Below are positions 21,417 through 32,649 of a stretch of 64,000 bases of DNA, in pieces (within the stretch, counting starts at the first letter, position 1; each line of letters begins with the position of its first letter). The notes beneath the pieces are model-generated. The model ran no database searches. It saw only the letters and a list, made by a program, of their open reading frames with translations, and was not told where the DNA came from. The translations under genes were made by a program, and so were the position numbers. Source of the DNA: Aldrovandia affinis (taxonomy: Eukaryota; Chordata; Actinopteri; Notacanthiformes; Halosauridae). The stretch spans positions 7,869,546 to 7,933,545 of the forward strand of contig JAINUG010000020.1 in the NCBI GenBank assembly GCA_029706075.1. The letters run 5' to 3'.

Positions 21417-22345
21417 TGTTATGTTTTGCTATGTCTGTTCGGTTTGTTTTTTGTACTTTGTTTATTTTTCATTCATTATTCACGTTTCATTCACGTTTTG
21501 TTCCCCGTCTGTCATTGTTCCTGTTTGTTTCGAGATCCACTCCTTGTCTTTGTCATGCACTTCGGGAAATTCTAGTTTTCGGTTTTTCTGTCTTAGTTTC
21601 TAATCTCGTTTTACTTCCTTCTTTCTTCCTATAACACTTTGTATATATTAGTTAGATGTATATAGTACTAATCTACTAACATTAGAGATTTAGATTTAGT
21701 TACTAACATTACTAATTACTAATTATCTCATGCTTCTATCTATCGCTATCATTCTCTCTCTCGTTGTCCTATCCCTGTACGCTTCTCACGTTTCGCTTCA
21801 TTTGCACGCAGATTCTCTATATGCATTCCTCCCCTTCGAACTGTGCGCGTGTCTGCCTGCTCTTCCAGGTCGTATATTGTCTATGTGTCTGTGTGATTCC
21901 CAGTCCGTGTCTTTCGTTTCCCCTCGTTATTGTATTCGCGAATCCCATCGTTTTCACTTGTGTTCCTGCCCTTCTCTCCTCCCAGTCACACCTGATTCCT
22001 ATTGTGTTTCCCTTCCCTGCTTGTATATAAGTTCCGTGTTTATGTTCAATCCTTGTCAGAACGTTGATCATCATTCCCTGTGCCGATTGTCAGTAAGCCA
22101 GAGTCTGTTGCATTTTCCCGAGACACCCCTTATGTTTTCACTTCGAGTTTGCCTGCCGATTCTGTTTTGTTTGCCTTTTCTGATTTCTTGGTTTTTGGAT
22201 TGTTTTTGACTACGCTCTTGGATTTCGATTTTGTGTCTTCGTTACTCTTCGTTACTCTGTCTACTGGTTTTGACCCCTGCCTGAATTATACGTTCCTTGT
22301 TGCCTTATCCTGGTCTGCATCTGGGTCCTTATCCCATACCTCACA
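21417..22345 (+). mobile_element. Solo LTR (929 bp)
   Basis: It begins TGTTATGTTTTG and ends CATACCTCACA (TG...CA), with perfect 5-bp duplications GAGAG (21412-21416 and 22346-22350). The end contains ctgcatctgggtccttat, the type of sequence seen at the 3-prime end of fish Gypsy-like LTRs, so it reads on the plus strand. A fragment of the same LTR 5-prime part lies at 35949-36275 inside a piggyBac relic. Several open frames of 70-160 codons inside have no recognisable similarity. Confidence 0.85.
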
Positions 22346-22350
22346 GAGAG

Positions 22351-23197
22351 ATCATTCAGTGTCTCCTCTCCCAAACCTTTGCTTTGGAAAACTCTGCTTG
22401 ATTTCACCCTGAGTGACAGGCAGGGAGAATGTCAATCAATATGATCAATATGACAGCCTGACAGACACAATGAACACATCTCACACTCCAGCTACCAGGC
22501 CTGTCTACTTTTACAAATACTTGCTAATTTGTGTTAGAAATTTGTCGAAAATGTGTTAAATGCAGGAAGATATAGGCTAAGTCATAAAAGGGACGGTGAA
22601 TTGTTAACGAGAGATCTAGAAACTTAAGGAATCGGAACGCCGCTTCGTTCATAGACTTCAGTAGGTTATCAAGATACACAACTGATCAAATAAAATGTGT
22701 CCAGCTTACAAAGTGGGCTGGCTGATCTGGGCCCTGCGAACGATTGAGTCTGTGGCCCTCACAGTTCCAGAATGAACCTGCAGAGGGCCCGAGCTCTCGG
22801 CCAGAGGAGAGAAGCATGTCGTCTTCACCGCTTTTTATCACACAACGACTGCAAGTGCTTGACATCTCTGCGATACCTCTGAAATCCCAGCGCGCATAAT
22901 TAATGTTGGTGATCCTGTACAGACCGTAACCTTGACAGTGCTCACTGCCTACAATTAACTAAATAAAACACAGCACAGTCTCTTGCTAAGTTGGAAACCT
23001 TATTCACTTGCATGCATAGGACATTCATTTGTGCCCACGTCAATTATAATTTTAAACAGCAATGCAGTATGAGGCTGTAGGGACTGTGCAAAGGGGAAAG
23101 TTTTAATAACCTCAATAGCATTGATTGTACGTTGCTGTCTGCTAAAAATGTCCTGTGTGCATTTTACATTTTCGTCCAAACAACTCATGTACTACTA
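22351..23197. other. Unique DNA
   Basis: No transposon ends or family-like frames. 22730-22920 has balanced composition and could be conserved single-copy sequence, but nothing in it identifies a function. Confidence 0.5.
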
Positions 23198-23280
23198 TGT
23201 AAAGCACTTTGAGATTTTCTTTGTAAAATGAAAAGTGCTATATAAATAACATGCATTATTATTATTATTATTATTAATTA
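23198..23280 (+). repeat. LINE/SINE-type 3-prime tail
   Basis: gtaaagcactttgagatt followed by gaaaagtgctatataaat and (ATT)n is a widespread fish retroposon 3-prime end: short hairpin, then simple repeat. The body is absent or too diverged to recognise. Confidence 0.5.
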
Positions 23281-23765
23281 AATTTGGCTGATGAATTGAT
23301 TCTCTGTGTGTATTTACAGTTTTTTCCTATTGCTTACACCATATGAATGAAACAGTGGTTCGCAATGTCAACACCTAAACCTAAATCAACAGAACACTGA
23401 CGTTTTTTGCAAAACAGTTAGTCATTTCTGGTTGCTTTCACACAAAATGCAACTGACTAACACATTTTTGCAAAACAGTAAACACAAGTCTCATCACATG
23501 ACACAAAACTCTATTAAATAAGTCCTGCCAGACAAAACTGATATGATTTTGTCACAGCAGACAACAATAATGACACATAAGTAAAGCTCTACTGCACATG
23601 TGCAAATCCTAAGGGCTCAATTGTTCAATCAACGAATAGTCCATACTCAACTATAAAAGGGGGGGTTGGGGGTATTACAGTACTGCACAACATGTTTCTT
23701 ACTGTAACTGTTTTGCTTCTTTTACATCTTCTTTGCCAATCAAAATGTAATTTATGTAATTTTAT

Positions 23766-24055
23766 AGAGTGGAGAGACATCCCCGTTCAGGTGGTCGCGG
23801 AAAACTTTTCACTGCAGAACAAGATGTGGCCATTCTACACAATAATGTTGTGTTAGTCAATAATGAAATGCGCTTGAAGGAAGTCCAGACCAGAGTCAGA
23901 CAAGACCATGACATCTAATATCAACGCTGTGAGTCTGGCCACAATAAACCAGGTTGTACATCGGCACCAGGTGACTGTGAAGCAACTGTATACGATGCCC
24001 TTTGAGAGGAACAGTGACCGGGTGAAGGATATTAGGTGCCGGTATGTACAGGTAA
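23766..24055 (+). pseudogene. IS630/Tc1-type transposase N-terminal fragment
   Basis: The plus strand encodes RVERHPRSGGRGKLFTAEQD, then NNVVLVNNEMRLKEVQTRV. After a frame change it reads ATINQVVHRHQVTVKQLY, then TMPFERNSDRVKDIRC and RYVQ, followed by a GTAAGG-like donor. The blocks VLHRHQ-TMKQLY and PFERNS-RVK are conserved in a group of fish IS630-like transposases, just before the catalytic EAGFN region. At least one frameshift (near 23918) and loss of the catalytic domain make it a relic. Confidence 0.65.
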
Positions 24056-24509
24056 GGGTTCATCACAACAATCTTTCCTTACTATATTGCTATATTACTA
24101 TATGTACGGACCACTGCTGGAATATCTAACAATATATTTTTCTTTTTCTCAGAGCTTGAAGTCAACGCTGCCCCTCATATGTTCATTCCATAATTTATAT
24201 TATTTTTGTGTATGATGAACGTGGCTGCAAATAAATAAATAAAAAGTCAAAGTATTTTAGAGTTTGAGTGAAATTATTTCTGCTTTGCTGTTTTAGTCAG
24301 CTGTCAGGTGACAATTATTGCAGCTCTTGCTGTGGTAACATGTTTACATATACAGTACTCGTACTCATAATTATACTGGTACTCATACAAATTACAATAA
24401 TGTATCACCACTAAATCCTGTACATCTACCCAATTGTCATCAACACTTCTTGTATATGTATCCCTGCCTACTCATTGAATAAAATAAAAAACAAAAAATA
24501 AATTACTAA

Positions 24510-24691
24510 CCTTTTTCTTCCCAGTGTTACAGGTATGGTATGCAGCTGCCTACAACGATGTCTATCTCTGTATTACTGCACTGATCTCGTGCGCAAACTA
24601 TGATTGTTCCTACCATGTATTAATGCACATCTTGTAAGTCGCTCCAGATAAGAGCGTCTGCTAAATGCTTAAAATGTAAAATGTAAATGTA
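24510..24691 (+). repeat. Short interspersed repeat (SINE-like), copy 2
   Basis: Nearly the same as 778-961, from cttcccagtgttacagg through gtaagtcgctccagataag and agcgtctgctaaatgc to the aaatgtaaatg tail. Inserted in the IS630-type element. Confidence 0.75.
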
Positions 24692-24801
24692 CCTTAAAAA
24701 AGACCCAAGAAGAGATCATAAAATAGAACTCAGGCGCTCAGATCTATGATCATGTCATATTGACGCTTATAGTTCGTTTTTAGTGTGCCTTTATGAAATG
24801 A

Positions 24802-25396
24802 TGTTATGGTGGGTTTAGGGATTGGTGCCAATCGCAGAACCCCGGGGGTATCGATAAGTTAAACTGTAACTTTACAGCTTAACCACAAACTCTGAATAAC
24901 AGAGAATAGGAAAAACAATAACAAAAGGGGGAAAACTGAAAATATCACCCAACGGGTGACTAGGTGCCACAAAGACACAAACAAAGGAATAAATAAACCA
25001 CCAACACCGGGTGTTTGAATGAAACGATAATCGGCTAGAAGAGCCCAATAACCAGCAAAGAAAATAAGACCTGAGAACACAGTCCACAGACTGTGTTGAC
25101 CCAAAACACAACTAACTCAGGAGGAGCGAGTGAGTGTCCAAACACAGGTAACAAAAGATCCTACATTTGCTAAAGGATAATTCTAAATACTAAAGAACGT
25201 GCTTCGTAGTAGTATCTTTAAAAAAGACGCTACAACCTTTACCGGCTAAATCGTATTGAAGGCTTACGATTTCGCAAAGAACCGGAAAACAGCTGAGGTT
25301 TAAATAGTGAGGAAATGGTGATTGATTTGCTCCGCCCCTCCTACCAGAAAGGCGCAACACCGCCCTCTGGTGGTAAGTCAGGGAACAACCATGACA
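24802..25396 (-). mobile_element. Solo LTR (595 bp)
   Basis: Plus-strand ends are TGTTATGGTGGG and GGGAACAACCATGACA, flanked by perfect 5-bp duplications AATGA (24797-24801 and 25397-25401). Reading on the minus strand places ccaccagagggcggtgtt near its start, a ctatttaaacc TATA-like box about 60 bp further, and a GC-containing end. The element is unrelated in sequence to the other two solo LTRs apart from the cagagggcggt block shared with 12332-12761. Located inside the element at 23317-25616. Confidence 0.85.
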
Positions 25397-25664
25397 AATG
25401 ATGGATAAAAAAACTTTTAATTAGATAACAAATGATTCTGTTTTGATGCACTTATTTGCTTTTGTGGCATGTATTCAACATTTTGAGAGCATTAGAACAT
25501 TTTGCAGGTAAAATGTGTCATTTTGCAAAACGTGATACTGTTCTGAGGCTGGTGTTACTGTTTTACTAAAGGGACTTCTGTTTCAGAAATAGCTTGTAAG
25601 CAATAGGAAAAAACTGTAAAACGATCCTTTAGAAAACTTGCACGCACACAATTACCACACACAC

Positions 25665-25687
25665 ATACACACACACACACACACACA
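25665..25687. repeat. (CA)n microsatellite
   Basis: About 11 units. Confidence 0.9.
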
Positions 25688-25760
25688 ATTCTTGAATTGT
25701 ATGCCACTATCAGGTCCTGATATAAGCTGTGCTTCAGTTTACTGCATTAATCTTAGCATA

Positions 25761-25965
25761 CACTACCGGTGAATAACCTGAAATGGTACAAAGGTAAGCG
25801 GTAAACTGCCGGTTAAAGATTTTTTTAAAAAGTTTAGGTTACCAAAAACTGAAATATAATGTACATTTTTCGGCAGTCAGTAGTTTCCTACACCATCAAA
25901 AGGCATGCTTAAATTTCAGTAAAAAAAGGAAAATTAGGGTGTTCGAAAACTTTTGACCGGTAGTG
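25761..25965. mobile_element. Tc1-like MITE
   Basis: Outer ends cactaccggt at 25761 and accggtagtg at 25965. The right end has the fuller terminus, gtgttcgaaaacttttgacc. A related terminus begins the element at 41371 (cactactgggcaaaagtt). No coding capacity. The left repeat is shortened. Confidence 0.6.
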
Positions 25966-27163
25966 CATGTATTAGCATATTTACGATGTGTATTAGCTTA
26001 TTTTCTTGCATTATGCATAGGCCAGCAGGAAACGCGATTAACTGCGCTGACGACAGGAAGCACCATCTTTCACTTGTCCTCGTGCTGTCTGTGTAACACC
26101 CCCTAGTGGCGACATGTGGAAATGCTGAAAACGGACAAAGTGTACGAGGGCGATTCCCTGGATATAAGTGCAACGCGTGGATGAATTTGTTCTGTTGACA
26201 TGCAATTTCCCTCCTGCTGTTTACATCGCCGTTGTGATCAATTGTTCCGTAATCTCATTTGCAACGTTTCCATTACGGTTTACCTTGGGGCGCTGAGAAC
26301 TATCACTTCTAGGCTTCAAGAGCACAAAATAGCCATCAATACAAATGATTGTAAATATATTTTGTGTAGGTAAAAGTGATTTGTGCAAGCATTAATGGTG
26401 CGGTCAGTGAAAAGTTCGAGAATCATTGGCGTCTGTGAACGTTTTTTTTTTTAACAATCAAAGTGCGAGTTATTTTGTATTTCGTGTATCTTGTATATCT
26501 GCTGTCTCGATTTAAACTCTCCAACCCACTAAATACACACCAGCGCTCGCTGCACCTGTCCTCGACGTCTTGCGTTTTAAAAAATAAATTCTACTAACTT
26601 TAAATATTATGCAGACGAGATTGCATAAGGTAAGTAACGTCGCTCAAAATTGGTAATAGACGTTGTAAAGTGGAATACCAAGATGGTTTATGTCCCGGAA
26701 ATGTGTGTCACTTTATTTCCTGTAGTTTTCCGATTAGTTTGCCCATAAGCACAGCACATGGGCTGCCACTGATCACTTGTCGTTTCCGGCTTTGCGCTTG
26801 CGAGAGGAACGATTCACATCATTAAAAGGAGCTAAATACAGTGGCAAGTAATTGCAGCTCACATATAATCTATGCGTCCTTATTTTTAATATAATCGCTT
26901 TGGGTGACTTTTTTTTTCTCTCTCTCGCTCTCTTTCTCTCTAATAATCACCCACATCGATTGCATTAATATACTGCAGCTATTTGTACACTGGGATACAA
27001 GCACACTTTCCACAGAATCGATACACGAGGCAGCACTTTGTCAAGAAAGAAGTCAAATGAGATAGGGGGTGAGCAGCAAAAAGGATCAGAACACTTATTC
27101 ACTGAAAGACAAATCACAGACATGTAGAGACAGAGAAGGACAGACCCGGGGCACGTTTCCCCA
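25966..27163. other. Unique DNA
   Basis: No family-like frames. 26580-26640 contains a possible splice-donor context (gcataaggtaagtaacg), and 26750-26830 is a more GC-balanced stretch, but neither is enough to call an exon. A T/CTCT pyrimidine tract lies near 26905-26940. Confidence 0.4.
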
Positions 27164-27427
27164 GGGGTCTCATTTATAAAAGGTTGCGTAGAAACCATCC
27201 TACATTTGATCTAAGATCATTTCTGAAAGTGCGATTCAGAGAAACTGAACGTACGCACAAAAAACATGCGTACACCACTCCTCCAGATGTGATATCTCTA
27301 AATCACAAATGATCTTGAAATTGTGCGTAGCTGAATGGTTTTAGATCTCCGGCTCGTAAACGCCCCCTAATTAATATCATTAGCATATAAAGGAGCTCGA
27401 ATCAAAACACAAATCCTCTACTTGATA

Positions 27428-27660
27428 ATGGCGAGCTGCAAGAAAAATAATTTTAGCGAGGCCGAAATCAAGGTCCTGTTGGCGGAGGTGCAGATGCGTG
27501 CAGGGACGCTGTTTGGGAGCCTTTCCAGTGGCTTTACCAATAAAATCAAGTACGTGGCCTGGTAGTCTGTAGCCCAGGCTGTGAGCGAGGTAGGGGGGCA
27601 GCAAAGGTCCCTGAAGGACGTAAAGAAAAAGTGGTCTGATTTAAAGCTGAGGTCAAAATC
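27428..27660 (+). pseudogene. Harbinger Myb/SANT-like protein, N-terminal part
   Basis: ATG at 27428: MASCKKNNFSEAEIKVLLAE, then QMRAGTLFGSLSSGFTNKIK, then a TAG at 27563 in place of a codon in the W-x-x-V-A region, then SVAQAVSEVGGQQRSLKDVK and KKWSDLKLRSKS. This is the complete three-helix Myb/SANT-like domain used by Harbinger accessory proteins (F-S-E-A-E-I-K-V-L-L start, V-K-K-K-W-S-D-L-K end). One nonsense mutation. Sequence after 27660 belongs to the opposing transposase gene. Confidence 0.8.
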
Positions 27661-27726
27661 TCTAATAACTCGTTCCCTTCTTATTGTGCGGTTGGCGATA
27701 TCTTCGAGAAGTGACAATGCTGCCAT
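27651..27726 (-). pseudogene. HARBI1-like transposase start
   Basis: The minus strand from 27726 reads MAALSLLEDIANRTIRRERV followed by IRDF, the usual beginning of PIF/Harbinger transposases (A-L-L-E-D-x-A-N-x-x-I-R-R-E-R-V). It then runs into antisense of the Myb gene, marking an internal deletion that fused two convergent genes. Confidence 0.65.
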
Positions 27727-28007
27727 TCTTACTCTTGCAAACCACTGCATTATTGGACATTTTATAGCCTATGGATTGACCGAAATGTTTTACACGTGTG
27801 GAACCATAATATGTATATTAAATCAATTTCCTTCAAGGATGTATCAATTATGCTAATATGGGTAGTTTTGGAAAACCAATGTGTGTTTTTGTTTTGTTCT
27901 CCACAAGTAGCCTAGCTTATGTTGTTTTAATTTATTAATAACTTTATTGTGCAAACCATTACGTATAGCCTAAGCAATGTGTTCAATCTGGTAATACTAC
28001 TCCTACT

Positions 28008-29358
28008 CAGTGGTGGGCCGTCAGGGCCTGCAAGGCCTTCTCTGCTGGCCTAAAAAATATCTGAATCACAGACTGATGTTAATTATATTTTGTCCATGAA
28101 TACTTATTAAATCATTCCAAATGGTCTGTCTGCTTCCTTTCATAGCTTTTCCCCTGGTTGCGCTGCTTCCAGACGTGTATTTTCATATTAAAGCATTTAA
28201 CCAATCACATTTCAGCCATCATTTGTTGCCAGGGTCAAAGAAATCTGCCTGGAGGCCTTCACAATCAGTTCTGCGGGCCCTGTAGCATAAAATAAGTGTC
28301 GATCAAACTGTTGCTTCAACCAATCAGATTTTGAGTTGGCGACACCAAGGCCCTCTAGCAGGCATACGGTAATGTCAGCGTATTCACACCCTTTGATTGG
28401 ATAGTCAGAGAGTGTACTAGCCAGAGCTAGCAAACTGCATCTGTAGCGAGCTGCACGAGCAAAAATATAGTTGTGTTGATTTAATAGCTGTTTTGTCAAC
28501 CCACAATGGCTGAAGGAGGAGAAGAAATGGATTTAGTTGCAGATTTATTGTCAAAGCCATTTTCAAGACGGACTTTTCAAGAAAAGCTGGACATCGTTAA
28601 GAAAGGTCGGGCAACTCCGAAGCTAGCAAGCCTGTCACAATCGGGAAAAGGATTTGTCCGCCACTTTCAGTCCACTAACTACGAGCGGTACCCCTGGCTC
28701 ACAGGCTCCGAGGAACACTGCAAATTGTATTGCTGGGAGTGCTTGTTATTTGCCACTGATCGACATGGTGTTTGGAGCCACACTGGGTTTGTAAATTTGA
28801 CTTGCCTAACCAAGGCAGCAACGAGACACCAAAGCACTGCCGGACACTTACAAGCAACGGTGCTTTCCAAAACTTTTGGGGAAACCAGAGTGGATCTACA
28901 GCTGAGCGAGCAAGTGCGCAGGGAAACGGAGCGATAGAAAATGACTTCTTGATGGAACTGAAACGCACGGATAATCTGTACGACAGAGTAATTGAACTCT
29001 TTTGAGGAAAGAAAGGAGGATGGATTTTGTGTACAAATAATAAGGATTTTCGGTGAGTAAAATGTTGCTATTTTCCTAAATAATATTGCAATTTTATGAG
29101 GTTATTATTGATGCTTTTTTTATGTGTGTCGCAGCTGTAGCTGCAGTAGAAGGAGACTTGTGCACCCCGGGTTTGTTTCTTCAGTAAAGGCATTTATTCT
29201 GGCTACACGAGTTATCTATCTGCGATGCAACGGCTCTTTATACTGCATTTCTGCATAATAAGATGGTTTTTATAGCCATAAAATAGTTATTGAGGGGTGG
29301 ATTGATTCAGACGGAGCACTACTGAAGGCCTAGGTGTGAAATGCACGGCCCGCCACTG
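28008..29358 (+). mobile_element. hAT transposon, internally deleted (1351 bp)
   Basis: Termini cagtggtgggccgtcagg at 28008 and cacggcccgccactg ending at 29358. The 8-bp duplication is ctcctact (28000-28007) versus ctactact (29359-29366), with one mismatch. It contains the TTF-type finger start of a hAT transposase but no catalytic region. Inserted inside the Harbinger fold-back. Confidence 0.85.
28506..28937 (+). pseudogene. hAT transposase N terminus with TTF-type zinc finger
   Basis: 143-codon frame from MAEGGEEMDLVADLLSKPFS. Residues about 52-120 form a TTF-type finger: HFQSTNYERYPWLTGSEEH, CKLYCWECLLFATDRHGVW, then NLTCLTKAATRHQSTAGHLQ, with C-x2-C and H-x5-H ligands. This is the DNA-binding N terminus of ZMYM1/zinc-finger-862-like hAT transposases. 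A one-base frameshift near 28930 gives NDFLMELKRTDNLYDRVIEL and a stop at about 29004. The catalytic RNase-H-like core and hATC domain are missing, so it probably encodes nothing active. Confidence 0.75.
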
Positions 29359-29411
29359 CTACTACTACTACTACTACTACTACTACTAATAATAATAATA
29401 ATAATAATAAT
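29359..29411. repeat. (CTA)n/(ATA)n microsatellite
   Basis: ctactacta tract turning into aataataat directly after the hAT end; it obscures the exact 8-bp target copy. Confidence 0.9.
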
Positions 29412-29797
29412 GAGGAAACAATTAGGCAGCAGACGACATGTTGGTCCCTGCACGCATCTGCACCTCCGCCAACAGGACCTTGATTTCGGCCTCGCTAAAA
29501 TTATTTTTCTTGCAGCTCGCCATTATCAAGTAGAGGATTTGTGTTTTGATTCGAGCTCCTTTATATGCTAATGATATTAATTAGGGGGCGTTTACAAGGT
29601 GGAGATCTAAAACCATTCAGCTACGCACAATTTCAAGATCATTTGTGATTTAGAGATTTCACATCTGGGGGAGTGGGGTATGCACGTTTTTTTGTGCGTA
29701 CGTTCAGTTTCTCTGAATCACACTTACGCACATTTCAGAAATGATCTTAGATCAAATGTAGGATGGTTTCTACGAAACTTTTTATAAATGAGGCCCC

Positions 29798-30906
29798 TGA
29801 TGCAGGCAGAATCAGAATTCATTCAGCCTCCCACTGGAAGGCAGGGAGATTGGCTTACTCTCTTTGCCATTAATGCTGTTATTAATTTAAGTGACAACAA
29901 CATCGAAGTACATCTTTCTACATCGAATTTCTGTTCTTTTTTAATATTAAGTTATAGTAAACTAAAATAGCTGCTTGATTCATCTCCACTCAAAATTGAT
30001 GCTGTTGAATACACTAAACGTTTATTCCAGCAGGGGCCAGCAGGGGGCAGCATCGTTCATATGTTTTATCTCCCTGCACACAAGTTATTATTCATGAAGC
30101 CATTGCCTTTCAAGGGAAATTAACTTTTGACTAATTACTATCATATGATTATTGTAAACAGTATAACAATATAATCACAATTAAAGTCAAAGTCTGAGGT
30201 AAGAAACGGCATATTTGGTGTTAGATTGGTACATTTGTCACATTTATAATAATTTAATGGAATTTACCCATCTTAATTTGCTGTACAGTATTAAATTTTT
30301 TGTTGTAAAATTCCTAGTTTTAAAGAGGTGTTTATGTCCTCGACAAGGGCAGTTTTTATAAACAGCTGTTTTAAACGGTTACATGTATGTCAGGAATAGA
30401 AATGCCAAGTTCTATATGTGAGAATTTAGCATCTCTTCAAGCAGATTTCCATGTGTAAAAATCATAATAATAATACATTTTATTTGTTTTGCGCTTTTCC
30501 ATGGTTTGTGTGCTGAAGCGTACAGCACCTGGTATTCTCTAAGTAACCCGGCATTAGATTTCCTGTTCAGTCGCTGCGTTCACTACCTTTTCACTGGTTG
30601 TAGTGCTAGTTAATGCTGTTTAGTGGTCTTAATTAATAGTTTGTTGTTGTTCCAGTGTCTTTTAGTAGTTAATCGCTATTTAAAGGTTTTATTTAAGAAG
30701 TTGATTGGTAGTTAGCTGCTAATAATCGGTTTCATTGGTCCAACATCCGTCTCTGTAGTCGGGTGTTCCCTGATTAGTGGGTGGTACCTGTTAGTTAGTA
30801 ATTTGGCTCTATTGTTATCAGCTGGCTATCGCCACTTAGTGATCAGCGCCGCATAGCTATATCAGCAACTATGGTTCTGGAAAGCGGCAGCTTTCTGCAG
30901 CAGCCT
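29798..30906. other. Unique DNA
   Basis: No recognisable coding frames. A cataataataatacatttta and gcgctttt segment near 30466-30500 may be a reversed LINE/SINE tail. A CTCF-like motif is listed separately. Confidence 0.45.
30037..30051. promoter_or_regulatory. Candidate CTCF-type motif
   Basis: ccagcagggggcagc is a strong match to the vertebrate CTCF core (CC-x-x-x-AG-x-GG-x). It follows a second partial match (ccagcaggggccag) with offset 10. Motif match only; no evidence of occupancy. Confidence 0.4.
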
Positions 30907-31095
30907 CACCATATAAGGTCCCACAGTTCACATTGCATGTCAGAGTAAAAACCAAGCCATGAAGTCCATGGAACTCTCTGTAGACCTCTAAGATAGAATT
31001 GTGTTGAGGCATAGATCTGGGGAAGGTATAAAAACATTGCTAAAGAATTGAAAGTCCCCAGGAGCACCGTGGGCTCCATCATTGTGAAATGGAAG
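30907..31095 (+). pseudogene. Tc1-like element 5-prime fragment (copy 1)
   Basis: The plus strand reads KNQAMKSMELSVDLQDRIVL, then RHRSGEGYKNIAKELKVPRS and TVGSIIVKWK, the N-terminal paired-like helix-turn-helix of a fish Tc1 transposase. The same region is on the minus strand at 37200-37420. It stops at 31095, where the L2 LINE begins. A small downstream part of the same orientation resumes at 35318-35368 (GEPGRRTTISAALHQSS-like), so the L2 interrupts this Tc1, with loss of about 150 bp of its coding sequence. Confidence 0.8.
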
Positions 31096-31390
31096 ATGCA
31101 GGAGTCAAGACTCAGTGGACAAAGACGTGAGAGTCTACCTGCAGGAGTCAAGACTCAGTGGATAAAGACGTGAGAGTCTACCTGCAGGAGTCCACCGAGG
31201 GAGGCAAGCTAGGGAGTGCTTGCTGCACGGTAAGTATGATAGTTGTCTCTTCCTGTTCTACTTCCTCCGCATCTAACACCACGTGTAACCTCCCTATCCC
31301 AGTCCATGTCTCCTCTTCTAGATTTCCTAGAAGCAGAGATTCTACTCACAGGCGCAACCCCTCCAATCTCATTCACCCTCCTAGATCGAC

Positions 31391-32140
31391 GTGGTGGTAG
31401 CAGGTGACCTTTGGAACTGCCAGTCCGCTGTCCGGAAGGCCGATTTCTTCTCGGCCCAGGCCTCCCTACTCTCCCTGCAGTTCCTAGCGCTCACAGAGAT
31501 ATGGATCACTCCGCAGAACACGGTCACCCCTGCTGCTCTCTCTGCTGCTTACACCCTCTCCCACACTCCTTGACCCACAGGTAGAGGTGGAGGGAATGGT
31601 ATACCGATCTCCCCCCTGTGGAGATTTGGTATTGTTCCTCTTCCTCACTTCTCACCCTCCTCCTTGAATTTCATGCCGTCACTGTCACTGTTCAATGCAA
31701 ACTTCACATCATTGTTGTTTATCGCCCACCAGGTCCACTGGGGAGTTTCCTAGAAGAGATGGATGCCCTACTCAGCTCCTTCCCTGAGGATGGCACTCCC
31801 GTCTTACTTCTAGGCGACTTCAACCTGCCGCTGGATACCCCTCAGTCCTCCGCATTCCTCCCCCTGCTTCAATCCTTCGACTTCACTATGGCTGAATCCC
31901 CATCCACCCACAAGGCTGGCAACCAACTGGATCTAGTCTTCACTAGGAACTGCACCTCACCCAGCATTGTGGTATCTCCTCTGCATGTGTCTGACCACTG
32001 CTTTCTGTCTTTTTCCCTTCCCCTCCCCTCTATGCCTAAACCCTCTTCACCTGCCCCCACTGTCTCTGTCCATTGCAACCTCCGCTCTCTCTCCCCTGTA
32101 GCCCTGCCAGCTACTGTTCTATCATCTGTTCTATACTGAT
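31391..32140 (+). pseudogene. L2 LINE endonuclease domain
   Basis: First frame 31391-31573: DLWNCQSAVRKADFFSAQAS, then FLALTEIWITPQNTVTPAAL (the T-E-x-W motif of apurinic endonucleases). After a frame change, 31618-32139 continues HIIVVYRPPGPLGSFLEEMD, then VLLLGDFNLPLDTPQSSAF, NQLDLVFTRNCTS and VSDHCFLSFSLPLP. GDFN and SDH are catalytic motifs of the exonuclease-endonuclease-phosphatase fold. The domain is nearly complete but needs at least one frameshift to be read through. Confidence 0.85.
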
Positions 32141-32649
32141 GCCTCATCCACCCTACTGTCCTCTCTCTCTTCCTCCTTTGATTCACTCTGTCCTCTCTCC
32201 ACTAAACCTGCTTGTCTCTGATCCCCACCCCCTGGCTAACTGATTCCATTTGGGCCGACTGACTCAAACTACAAGTGGCAGAAAGGAAATGGAGAAAATT
32301 CAAATCCCCTGTTACCCTGACTGACTTCCACACACTCCTGGATACCTTTTCCTCTAATCTCTCCTCTGCTAAATCTGCTTTTTTTCTTTTCCAAGATTCA
32401 ATCTTCTGCTTCTAATCCTCGCAAACTGTACTCTACGTTTTCCTCTATCCTCACCCCTCCTCCCCCCCAACCCCCTCCTCTCTAACCACAGATGACTTTC
32501 TTTCTTCTTTCGCAAGAAAGTTGATGACATTCGCAACTCATTCCCCCCATCCTCTCCCTCACCTAACCCTCCCTCACCCATCTCGCTACCTAAACCTCTC
32601 ACCCCTGAGTCTTCCTTCTCACCCATCCCTGACTCGGACATCCTTCAAC

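Larger units (their letters stand above)
23317..25616 (+). mobile_element. Tc1/mariner (IS630-type) element, disrupted
   Basis: Inverted termini cagttttttcctattgctta at 23317 and its complement taagcaataggaaaaaact ending at 25616, with TA on both sides (23315-23316, 25617-25618). Subterminal ttgcaaaacag/aacacat words recur at both ends. It contains the N-terminal part of an IS630-type transposase (listed separately) but no DDE core. It also hosts two later insertions, a short repeat (24510-24691) and a solo LTR (24802-25396). Confidence 0.85.
27164..29797. mobile_element. PIF/Harbinger fold-back element with nested hAT
   Basis: The left arm 27164-27510 and right arm 29451-29797 are inverted copies of about 350 bp with few differences. 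Each begins gtctcatttataaaag (or gcctcatttataaaaag), carries cgtagaaaccatcctaca and cgtacgcacaaaaaa, and extends to the first 28-30 codons of a Myb/SANT-like gene. Normally only the terminus itself is inverted in Harbinger. Here the right end appears to be a second copy of the left end. Between the arms lie the rest of the Myb fragment, the start of a transposase, and a complete hAT insertion at 28008-29358. Confidence 0.7.

Noticed and set aside
21730..22412. Leu/Ser/Phe-rich frames of 88-159 codons resembling membrane segments
   Set aside because: They fall inside the 929-bp solo LTR. Pyrimidine-rich LTR sequence gives hydrophobic-looking frames; no conserved motif.
24859..25111. Hydrophobic minus-strand frames of about 80 codons
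   Set aside because: Inside the solo LTR defined by TG...CA and AATGA duplications; no family resemblance.
26560..26640. Possible first exon with GTAAGT donor
   Set aside because: One donor-like word without a coding frame, promoter motif or acceptor partner is not enough.
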